A stretch of 5,144 bases of DNA, taken from positions 1-5,144 of the forward strand of contig JAFARV010000836.1 in the NCBI GenBank assembly GCA_019245255.1, given 5' to 3'. This document shows, piece by piece, positions 1 to 5,144 of this stretch. Positions within the stretch are counted from its first letter, which is position 1. Each line of letters opens with the position of its first letter. This DNA is from Acidobacteriaceae bacterium (GTDB taxonomy: Bacteria; Acidobacteriota; Terriglobia; Bryobacterales; Bryobacteraceae). A program made the translations under genes and the position numbers. The notes under the pieces were generated by a model. The model did not search any database. It was not told the origin of the DNA and saw only the letters and a list, made by a program, of their open reading frames with translations.

Positions 1-319
1 ACTGACCGATACACTTCGCCGCCTGTGACAAGTACTGGAGATTCGGCGCCCCCGACGGCGTTGGTGGCGTACCGACCGCAATGAAGACCACATCAGCGTG
101 CGGAATCGCGTCCGCATAACTGGTTGTAAAGTGCAGGTTTGCGGACGCTTCCTCCATCAACTCCGCCAGGCTGGGCTCGTAGATTGGGACTTTGCCTGCC
201 TTGAGGTCACGGATTTTCTCTTCATCGGTGTCGAGGCAGAAGACCTGATGGCCAATGAACCCGAGGCAGACACCGGTCGTCAGACCGACGTACCCGGTCC
301 CGATTATGGCTACTCGCAT
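1..319 (-). CDS. UDP-glucose/GDP-mannose 6-dehydrogenase family protein, N-terminal part (truncated by window edge)
   Basis: This is the first 106 codons of an NAD-dependent nucleotide-sugar dehydrogenase, with the rest lying outside the window. Reading from the ATG whose complement is at 317-319, the protein begins MRVAIIGTGYVGLTTGV. That is the Rossmann nucleotide-binding strand and loop GTGYVG (residues 7-12), followed by an acidic strand end, CLDTDEEKI (residues 28-36). The family motif PIYEPSL (45-51) and the second-strand motif FIAVGTPPTP (79-88) follow. In this family the enzyme oxidises C6 of UDP-glucose or a related sugar to the uronic acid, supplying exopolysaccharide or cell-envelope synthesis in the cytoplasm. 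The catalytic Cys and the C-terminal UDP-binding domain are not in view, so substrate (UDP-glucose, UDP-ManNAc or GDP-mannose) cannot be settled; PIYEP and the GTPP-type loop favour the UDP-glucose type (ugd/tuaD). No clear Shine-Dalgarno precedes the ATG. The start is chosen because the Rossmann strand begins at once. It lies 74 bp after the stop of the aminodeoxychorismate synthase gene on the same strand, so cotranscription is possible. Confidence 0.9.
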   Translation of the reverse strand, partial: MRVAIIGTGYVGLTTGVCLGFIGHQVFCLDTDEEKIRDLKAGKVPIYEPSLAELMEEASANLHFTTSYADAIPHADVVFIAVGTPPTPSGAPNLQYLSQAAKCIGQ

Positions 320-392
320 ATGAATTGAAAGCTAGAGGAGACCCGGCCGACGGGGTCAATCCGATGATATCTCACGTCTTCGCCTCGGCCAT

Positions 393-418
393 GCTAAGAA
401 GGACAGCTAAGAAGGATA
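393..418. repeat. 13-bp tandem duplication at the 3' end of pabAB
   Basis: Two adjacent 13-bp copies, GCTAAGAAGGACA (393-405) and GCTAAGAAGGATA (406-418) on the plus strand, differ at one base. The length is not a multiple of three. In the pabAB frame (minus strand) the upstream copy reads ATC CTT CTT AGC and the downstream copy reads TGT CCT TCT TAG, so the second copy supplies the stop codon. With one copy removed, the frame would continue for about six codons (ATG GCC GAG GCG AAG ACG) to a TGA at 372-374. The repeat itself is seen directly; that it is a recent duplication is inferred. Confidence 0.85.
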
Positions 419-2487
419 TTGTCCTCTTCGTCGGCTCCTGTGCCGGAATGCGCCGCAGTTCGGCGGAAGAGCTGCATGAGTGGACGCGCCTTCGTCATCG
501 TTTCTTCAAACTCCGCGTGTGGGTCGGATAGAGCCGTAATCGCCCCTCCGATGCCGTATTGCAGGATTCCGTTGTTCAGGACAGCTGTGCGGATCACCAT
601 ACTTAAGTCCACGGCCCCGGTTACGGCCCAGTAGCCGATACAGCCCGAATAAATGCCCCGAGGGCCGCCCTCGAGCCGATCTATGAATTGCATGGTCCGG
701 ATCTTGGGGGCGCCGGTCATGGAGCCGCCGGGGAATGCGGCGCGTACACAATCGACCGCCGAGCAGCCTGGACGCAGTTTTGCGCGCACTGTACTAACAA
801 GCTGGTGGACCGAAGCATAGGTCTCGACTGCAAAGAGTTTTGTCACTTCGACGGTGCCCGTCTCAGCGCAGCGGCCGAGATCGTTGCGTACCAGGTCCAC
901 GATCATCAGGTTTTCCGCGCGGTCCTTCTCGCTCGCAGCTAACTCGGCGGCGATCTTCCGGTCTTGCGCCGCGTCAGTTGCACGGGCGCGAGTTCCCTTC
1001 ATCGGTCTCGATTCAACGATGCCGCCGGGTGAAATGGAAAGGAATCGCTCCGGCGAACTGCTCAGAACCGCGAGCGGGCCAAAACGAAAAAAAGCGCCGA
1101 ACGGGGTTCCGTTTGTCGCTCGCAATTGACGGTACAGCGACCAAGGTGGAGAATTTGTTCGAGCGCCAATGCTGTTTGTGAGGCAAATTTCGTAGCTCTC
1201 GCCTTCGCGAATGGCCTTTTTACACGTGGTGATACGGTCGAGGTAATCAGTTTCCTGAATACGAAGCTGAACGTTGCTGTATTCAGCTTGGAGGGCAGGG
1301 GACAGTCCCTGGTCCCGTGAAGCAAGTTGCGTGAGGCGCGCCTCCATATCGTCCTGCCATTGCGGCACAGACTCGTGTTCGACAGCCACCAACCAAACGC
1401 TACCGCGGCAGTGATCGAAGAGAATCACGCGGTCGGCGAAGATCATTGCGGCATCGGGATGGGTTGAGTGGTGGACGACATCGCCGCCGCACTCCGCTTT
1501 CAGCTCATAACCGATATATCCGATCCACCCGGGTGCGAATGCAAACGGCAACTCCGGCGTGTCCGCCCGAAAAGAAGCCAGGTTGTTCTCAAGCCAATCA
1601 AAGAATCCGGTGTTAATTTGTTCCGTTGCGGTGCTTGAAACCAGCGTTAATTGCCGATCGCGAAGTTGGTACGTCAGACATCGTGAGAGCGGCCCGGTAT
1701 TGTCTCCCATAACGGAGAAGCGTGCGTTTTCGGCGCCAGTCAAGCTGCTGCTATCGAGCCAGAACGCAAACGGGGAAGCGGCAAAGAGCTCGTCAAAAAC
1801 GGTTTCGGGGTCGAGTTTGAGCCGGAGTTCTCTGGAAGATATGGTGATGCGAGTTGGCGGGCGTTGTAGGTTTTTCTGGCGAGGTTTCGCGCGACGAGGA
1901 TGGTAGTTCGGCAGATTTGCGTTCGCTGAGCTGAAATTTCGTAGAATTCTTTCGCCGTACTCGGTGCAGATCGACTCAGGATGGAACTGGAGTCCCCAAG
2001 CGGGGCGCGACCGGTGGCGCACGGCCATGACGAGGTTGTCTGCCGTCCAGGCGATTACCTCGAGTTCTTCGGGAACTGCGGTGACAACGAGCGAGTGATA
2101 GCGCACGGCATAGAAGGGAGACGGCACGCCCTCAAACAGGCCGGCGCCGGCGTGGAAGACCTGGGAAATCCGGCCATGATAAGGCTCGGGAGCGATTTCC
2201 ACCTTGCCCCCGAGCGCCGATGAGAGTCCCTGATGGCCCAGACACACGCCGAGCAGCGGGAGACGACAGTGCCGGACTAGAGAAGCGCATATGCCGAAGT
2301 CGCATTGCTTCTCGGGGTGACCTGGTCCGGGCGAGATTACGACATTATCGAAATCGCGAAGACGCTCCGGATCCCAGTCCGGCTCATCATTCCGGATAAC
2401 TTCGGGTTCTTCGCCATTCACGATCGCGAGCAGGTGGAACAGGTTGTAGGTGAAGGAATCGTAGTTATCGACAATTAGCGAGCGCAT
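394..2487 (-). CDS. pabAB: Bifunctional aminodeoxychorismate synthase, PabA-PabB fusion
   Basis: This 697-residue protein converts chorismate and glutamine to 4-amino-4-deoxychorismate, the precursor of p-aminobenzoate and folate, in the cytoplasm. Residues 1-187 are a class I glutamine amidotransferase: start MRSLIVDNYDSFTYN, oxyanion loop PGPGHP (52-57), nucleophile Cys82 in GVCLGHQ, RYHSLVV (129-135), and His169/Glu171 in FHPES. A Pro/Arg-rich linker (about 188-215) leads to the chorismate-binding domain (about 216-675): AFWLDSS (241-247), SSSPERFLS (476-484), PMKGTR (495-500), DLVRNDLGR (531-539), FPGGSMTGAPK (585-595), and SDP with FEET (654-663). Lys497 in PMKGTR is the residue expected of PabB-type enzymes; TrpE has Ala there. 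GATase-first domain order also fits fused ADC synthases and differs from TrpE-TrpG and PhzE fusions. Both active sites look intact. No lyase gene (pabC) is in view. The start is fixed by homology: only a GGGG one base before the ATG resembles a ribosome site. The last residues appear changed by a tandem duplication (393-418). Confidence 0.93.
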   Translation of the reverse strand: MRSLIVDNYDSFTYNLFHLLAIVNGEEPEVIRNDEPDWDPERLRDFDNVVISPGPGHPEKQCDFGICASLVRHCRLPLLGVCLGHQGLSSALGGKVEIAPEPYHGRISQVFHAGAGLFEGVPSPFYAVRYHSLVVTAVPEELEVIAWTADNLVMAVRHRSRPAWGLQFHPESICTEYGERILRNFSSANANLPNYHPRRAKPRQKNLQRPPTRITISSRELRLKLDPETVFDELFAASPFAFWLDSSSLTGAENARFSVMGDNTGPLSRCLTYQLRDRQLTLVSSTATEQINTGFFDWLENNLASFRADTPELPFAFAPGWIGYIGYELKAECGGDVVHHSTHPDAAMIFADRVILFDHCRGSVWLVAVEHESVPQWQDDMEARLTQLASRDQGLSPALQAEYSNVQLRIQETDYLDRITTCKKAIREGESYEICLTNSIGARTNSPPWSLYRQLRATNGTPFGAFFRFGPLAVLSSSPERFLSISPGGIVESRPMKGTRARATDAAQDRKIAAELAASEKDRAENLMIVDLVRNDLGRCAETGTVEVTKLFAVETYASVHQLVSTVRAKLRPGCSAVDCVRAAFPGGSMTGAPKIRTMQFIDRLEGGPRGIYSGCIGYWAVTGAVDLSMVIRTAVLNNGILQYGIGGAITALSDPHAEFEETMTKARPLMQLFRRTAAHSGTGADEEDNILLSCPS

Positions 2488-2708
2488 ACCCCGGCTGCGA
2501 GTCTCGGGACTGGGAGTCCAGCTAAACGAAGTTTCTCATGCCGCATCGTGGGCCGACCGAGCGGCATTTTCGGAGATTCCGGTTGAAGGTTTCGCGATAG
2601 GTGTTTCGCGCCGGAGGCCCGGTAATGCGGCCGCGCTATACTCAAGGAGCCCCGTCGATAAGGGGACTGAGAAGTCACAAGTCTAGGGTCGATCACGATC
2701 GACGCGAC
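2488..2708. other. Non-coding pabAB leader region rich in inverted repeats
   Basis: The stretch between the pabAB start and the terminator behind the chemoreceptor holds no convincing gene. It carries several short inverted repeats (plus-strand positions): GGACT/AGTCC at 2507-2511 and 2515-2519; ATGCCGC/GCGGCAT at 2538-2544 and 2561-2567; CCCC/GGGG at 2650-2653 and 2662-2665; GACT-GAGA-AGTC at 2665-2676, with a GNRA-type loop on the plus strand; and GTCGATC/GATCGAC at 2688-2694 and 2697-2703. If transcribed on the minus strand, this would be the roughly 220-nt 5' leader of pabAB. I do not recognise any known riboswitch, including the tetrahydrofolate classes, and no convincing promoter pair. 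A plus-strand TATACT at 2637-2642 resembles a -10 box but has no good -35 partner. Confidence 0.5.
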
Positions 2709-2737
2709 AAAGGGAGAACCGGATCGGTTCTCCCTTT
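2709..2737 (-). terminator. Strong rho-independent-type terminator after the chemoreceptor gene
   Basis: A perfect 12-bp stem, AAAGGGAGAACC (2709-2720) with GGTTCTCCCTTT (2726-2737), encloses the loop GGATC, whose outer G and C can also pair. It begins 21 bp past the chemoreceptor stop on the minus strand. The T-tract after the stem is short on both strands (TTT then GTCG on minus; TTT, CGC, TTT on plus), and the A-tract in the stem makes it potentially bidirectional. It most likely ends the TonB-like/chemoreceptor transcript and insulates pabAB. Sense of action is inferred from gene order. Confidence 0.8.
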
Positions 2738-2758
2738 CGCTTTATAAAGGGGGGAATT

Positions 2759-4204
2759 TCAAGCGTAGCTGGGCTCGAGGGACGTGTCGTCGACCATCGA
2801 TTTGAGTTCGTCGACCATCTGTTGCAACGCGCGTGCCTGGGAATCCATCTGGCGGCTGGCCGTGCTTCCTTCGTGTGCGCTGGCAGCGGTGCGCTGCGTG
2901 ACTTTTTCCATGCGCGCTAGACCTTCGGAGACCTGCGCGATACCTCTTGCCTGCTCCTGGCTGGCAGCGTTGACACTACCGACCATCTGCCTGACCTGAG
3001 CCGCGCTTTCTGTAATGGCGTGGATAACCGCCACCACTTCGTTCAGCTTGGTACTGCCCTCGTTCGAACTGGCGACCGCAGCAGCAATCATCTCACCGGT
3101 ATTGCGCGCGGCCTCTGAACAGCGCTGGGCGAGCGTGCGGACCTCGTCGGCTACCACAGCGAATCCAAGACCCGCTTCACCGGCGCGGGCGGCCTCGACG
3201 GCAGCATTCAAGGCGAGAAGGTTGGTTTGTGACGCAATCTGCTCAATTACTGTAATGATCTGAGCAACCTTTTTGCTGGATGCCGTGATGCTTTGCATGC
3301 TCGCGATCATCTGCTCGAGCGCGAGGTTTGCCTGTTGCACCTGAGAATCGACCTTGGTTACCACGGCGGCAGCAGCCTGTGCGTTTTCCGCATTCCGCTG
3401 CGTCATGGAACTGATCTCGGTGCTCGACGCAGACGTCTCTTCGAGTGACGCTGCCTGTTCCCCGGCGCCGGAGGCGAGGCGCTGGCTGAGCACAGAGATT
3501 TGCTCGGAAGCCTGAATGACCTCGTCAGCCATCCCGGACATGCGGGAGGACATCTGACGGAGTGTCCCCGATACACCGCGTGAAACCCAAACCACCAAAG
3601 CACCGATGAACAAGGACACCAAGAGAAGTCCGATTGCCATCCAACGGCTCCGAACGGGCAATTGTACGGCCCGGCTCTTTTCTTGTTCGAGGCTGCGGTG
3701 CTCGATGCTTAGAATCTGGCTGGCGGCCTCGCGAACGTGGTCGGCCTGCGGGGTGACCTTCTCATCGAATACTTTGAACGCGTTCTGATAATCCTGCTTA
3801 CTGCAGAGCTGCCACATCTCTTCGTCAGCCGGCAGCCAATCGTTTACTGCCGCCCCGATACGCGCATTGGCGGAGCGCCCTTCGGTGGTTGCCGTAAGGC
3901 TTCGGAGCTGAGCCATGTTTGCCTCGAGACTCTTAGCGGCGCTCGCAAAATTGTCATGAAGTTCGCCGGCCTTAGACTGATCGCCGAGCGCGAGTCGGAG
4001 CAGGAGCCCGCGCTCTGCGCTTAACATATTGGCGGCATCGGTTGCAGTGGCACCCGCCAGCTCCATGCTGCGGGATGTTACGGAAGCCGTCTGCGACAAT
4101 TCAGTTCCCAGAGACCCCGTAGTGTAGAGAGAGGAAACGCTCAGCAACACACTGAGACCGAGGAAGCTGACGCTTCCTGCCATTAATTTTTTTCCGATTG
4201 TCAT
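2759..4204 (-). CDS. Methyl-accepting chemotaxis protein (transmembrane, HAMP-less)
   Basis: A 481-residue inner-membrane chemoreceptor that would sense a ligand in the periplasm and control the CheA kinase through CheW. Numbered from the ATG at 4202-4204, TM1 is at about 8-28, a helical periplasmic region at about 29-185, and TM2 at about 187-208 (MAIGLLLVSLFIGALVVW). The periplasmic part has MLSAERGLLLRLALGD, typical of four-helix-bundle (4HB_MCP) sensors. The cytoplasmic coiled coil carries a methylation-helix motif, EQAASLEETSAS (about 249-260), and the hairpin tip SQTNLLALNAAVEAARAGE (about 325-343), then GFAVVADEVRTLAQR. Only about 40 residues separate TM2 from the methylation helix, too few for a HAMP domain plus the usual lead-in. 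There is no C-terminal NWETF-type CheR tether. A TTG 39 bp upstream (4243) would extend the frame into the preceding gene. I prefer the ATG because TM1 follows it at once, although neither start has a good ribosome site. It lies 22 bp after the TonB-like gene. Ligand unknown. Confidence 0.92.
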   Translation of the reverse strand: MTIGKKLMAGSVSFLGLSVLLSVSSLYTTGSLGTELSQTASVTSRSMELAGATATDAANMLSAERGLLLRLALGDQSKAGELHDNFASAAKSLEANMAQLRSLTATTEGRSANARIGAAVNDWLPADEEMWQLCSKQDYQNAFKVFDEKVTPQADHVREAASQILSIEHRSLEQEKSRAVQLPVRSRWMAIGLLLVSLFIGALVVWVSRGVSGTLRQMSSRMSGMADEVIQASEQISVLSQRLASGAGEQAASLEETSASSTEISSMTQRNAENAQAAAAVVTKVDSQVQQANLALEQMIASMQSITASSKKVAQIITVIEQIASQTNLLALNAAVEAARAGEAGLGFAVVADEVRTLAQRCSEAARNTGEMIAAAVASSNEGSTKLNEVVAVIHAITESAAQVRQMVGSVNAASQEQARGIAQVSEGLARMEKVTQRTAASAHEGSTASRQMDSQARALQQMVDELKSMVDDTSLEPSYA

Positions 4205-4226
4205 AACAACTGTCGAGGTATGAGTC

Positions 4227-4619
4227 TTATGCGCCGAAGGCAAAACTGACGCGGACTACTGCTTTCGAAGGCTTTCCATCTGCTCCGGCAAATGGCTTGA
4301 ACATCCAACCCTTTCCGGCCCTTGCCGCTGCTCCTCCAAGAATCGGATTTCCAGAGATGACGTCGGTTTTTTCGACACTGCCGCTTTCCCCGACGGTCAA
4401 ATCGACCACAACTCGACCGGAGAGATGGGCTTGCTTTGCGATGGGTGGAACCGTCGGAATTACCTTCGCAACCACCGATTTCATGGCTTCGTCCTCGGAA
4501 ATGCGCAGCATGTCAGCATGGAGACTCTGAGCAAAGCAGCTGAACAGAATGAGTGCAATACCGCTTATCGTTGAGATCCGCGGAGATGCAGAATGATTTA
4601 TACACTTAATTGAAAACAT
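4227..4619 (-). CDS. Small exported TonB C-terminal-domain protein
   Basis: A 130-residue protein with an N-terminal export signal (basic start MFSIKCINHSASPR, then hydrophobic ISGIALILFSCFA, likely cleavage near SLHA|DM). About 85 residues resembling the TonB C-terminal domain follow: VPPIAKQAHLSGRVVVDLTV, then the family pattern VISGNPILGGAAARAG, WMFKPF and a terminal V-rich strand. TonB C-terminal domains contact TonB-dependent outer-membrane receptors. This protein lacks the usual long Pro-rich spacer, so it may be a periplasmic TonB-like protein rather than a full energy transducer. A Cys in LILFSC resembles a lipobox, but Phe at -2 makes lipidation doubtful. The frame extends four codons to a GTG at 4631, but AGGTG (overlapping that GTG) sits 9 bases before the ATG at 4617-4619, which I take as the start. 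The chemoreceptor gene follows after 22 bp on the same strand, so they probably form an operon. The link to chemotaxis is inference only. Confidence 0.82.
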   Translation of the reverse strand: MFSIKCINHSASPRISTISGIALILFSCFAQSLHADMLRISEDEAMKSVVAKVIPTVPPIAKQAHLSGRVVVDLTVGESGSVEKTDVISGNPILGGAAARAGKGWMFKPFAGADGKPSKAVVRVSFAFGA

Positions 4620-4724
4620 ATTCTTGAGCACCTGGAATGCTTATCGGCCGCGAGGTGAAGAACTTTACCCTCGCTTACGTATGTGGAGTAAAAAGGTACT
4701 CCTGAAGCCAAGGATTATTCCGGT
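4620..4724. promoter_or_regulatory. Divergent intergenic region with a 6-bp inverted repeat
   Basis: This short region lies between the minus-strand TonB-like gene and the plus-strand aminotransferase and must carry promoters for both, though I could not identify a convincing -35/-10 pair on either strand. It contains the perfect inverted repeat GGAGTA (4685-4690) and TACTCC (4697-4702) around the spacer AAAAGG. The repeat could be an operator or, in the aminotransferase transcript, a small hairpin ending 7 bases before the AAGGA ribosome-binding sequence at 4710-4714. The regulatory role is inferred; the repeat is seen. Confidence 0.45.
4710..4714 (+). promoter_or_regulatory. Shine-Dalgarno AAGGA for the aminotransferase
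   Basis: AAGGA lies 10 bases before the ATG at 4725. The alternative in-frame ATG at 4755 has only a G-run two bases upstream, and the one at 4773 has no spaced site, so this sequence favours the 4725 start. Confidence 0.5.
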
Positions 4725-5144
4725 ATGGCGATATCTCCGGGTGATGATGGGGTAATGCACGTTGCACGAAGGATGGAGCGGATTGAGGTAGAGTCGGCAT
4801 TCGACGTTCTAGTCAAGGCGCGAGCACTCGAGGCGCAAGGGCGCAGCGTCATTCATCTGGAGATCGGCGAGCCGGATTTTCCGACGCCGGAACGCATTGT
4901 GAACGCGGCTAAGATGGCGCTCGATGAAGGCTGGACCCACTATGGACCGACTCAGGGATTTCCGGAACTGAGAGACGCTATTGCTGCGTACGTGTCACGG
5001 ACACGCAACGTTACCGTTGGAGCTGAACATGTGTGTGTGGTACCGGGTGGGAAGCCCATCATGTTTTTCGTCATGCTGGCATTACTCGAGCCAGGAGACG
5101 AGGTGATTTATCCCGATCCCGGCTTCCCGATATACCGATCGATG
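4725..5144 (+). CDS. PLP-dependent class I/II aminotransferase, N-terminal part (truncated by window edge)
   Basis: The first 140 codons of a fold-type I aminotransferase; the rest lies beyond the window. Numbered from the in-frame ATG at 4755, the protein shows an N-terminal arm ARRMERIEVESAFDVLVKA. It continues with HLEIGEPDFPTP (34-45, the family's GEPDF substrate-binding loop), HYGPTQGFPELRDAIA (the conserved YGPTxGxPELR motif), VVPGGKPIM (the PLP-phosphate loop region), then EPGDEVIYPDPGFPIY. These match the aspartate/aromatic aminotransferase-like group that moves amino groups between amino acids and 2-oxo acids in the cytoplasm. The Schiff-base lysine is outside the window, so substrate cannot be named. 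Two starts are plausible: 4725 has AAGGA 10 bases upstream, while 4755 better matches the usual start of homologues, close to the ARRM arm. I give 4725 on the ribosome site. It is transcribed divergently from the TonB-like gene. Confidence 0.9.
   Translation, partial: MAISPGDDGVMHVARRMERIEVESAFDVLVKARALEAQGRSVIHLEIGEPDFPTPERIVNAAKMALDEGWTHYGPTQGFPELRDAIAAYVSRTRNVTVGAEHVCVVPGGKPIMFFVMLALLEPGDEVIYPDPGFPIYRSM

Noticed and set aside
98..328. A 76-codon plus-strand frame at the left edge
   Set aside because: It is antisense to the nucleotide-sugar dehydrogenase start, which has an unmistakable Rossmann motif.
340..357. Inverted repeat GACCC/GGGTC between pabAB and the dehydrogenase as a terminator
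   Set aside because: The stem is only 5 bp and no T-run follows on either strand.
506..2223. Several open frames of 60-115 codons on both strands inside pabAB
   Set aside because: They lie within a gene whose frame is confirmed by motifs along its full length; they show no family features and are overlap shadows.
2538..2570. ATGCCGC/GCGGCAT followed by TTTT as a plus-strand terminator
   Set aside because: The stem is 7 bp with a 16-base loop and no plus-strand gene lies upstream to terminate; kept only as part of the structured leader.
2475..2696. A 73-codon minus-strand open frame overlapping the pabAB start by 13 bases (possible leader peptide)
   Set aside because: It begins with GTG without a ribosome site, has a basic, low-information sequence with no recognisable motif, and covers the inverted-repeat region. 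Nothing supports translation.
2640..2740. Possible tRNA in the intergenic region
   Set aside because: No T-loop, anticodon arm or acceptor pairing in proper order could be found on either strand.
2784..4024. Open frames antisense to or out of frame with the chemoreceptor
   Set aside because: Ala/Ser-rich translations arise from the complement of the coiled-coil gene; no ribosome sites or motifs.

Overview
The window is an ordinary stretch of chromosome from a moderately GC-rich Gram-negative-type bacterium. It holds five protein genes; the two at the edges are cut off by the window. The small secreted TonB-C-terminal-domain protein, the HAMP-less methyl-accepting chemotaxis protein and the one-chain PabA-PabB enzyme together would fit Acidobacteriota (Solibacter/Bryobacter-like). 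That assignment rests on family resemblance only and is low confidence.

Layout. Four genes lie on the minus strand, read right to left: a TonB-like periplasmic protein (stop 4227, start 4619), a transmembrane chemoreceptor (2759-4204), a rho-independent terminator (2709-2737), a bifunctional aminodeoxychorismate synthase (394-2487), and the N-terminal part of a UDP-glucose/GDP-mannose dehydrogenase family protein (1-319, running off the left edge). On the plus strand at the right edge a PLP-dependent class I/II aminotransferase begins at about 4725 and runs off the window. It diverges from the TonB-like gene across a short intergenic region of about 105 bp.

How the genes relate. The TonB-like gene and the chemoreceptor are separated by 22 bp and probably share a transcript that ends at the strong hairpin just past the chemoreceptor stop. 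The aminodeoxychorismate synthase makes the precursor of p-aminobenzoate for folate. It starts about 220 bp beyond that terminator, behind a leader rich in inverted repeats. The sugar-nucleotide dehydrogenase follows after 74 bp and may be cotranscribed. No single pathway links all five genes; they look like neighbouring housekeeping and surface/signalling genes rather than one system.

The points most worth a second look are: a 13-bp tandem duplication at the very 3' end of the aminodeoxychorismate synthase gene that appears to have created an early stop; the hairpin-rich intergenic region 2488-2758; the absence of a HAMP domain in the chemoreceptor; and the pairing of a minimal exported TonB-C-terminal-domain protein with that chemoreceptor. 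I saw no CRISPR array, insertion sequence, tRNA or rRNA, and nothing that convincingly amounts to a new multi-gene system.
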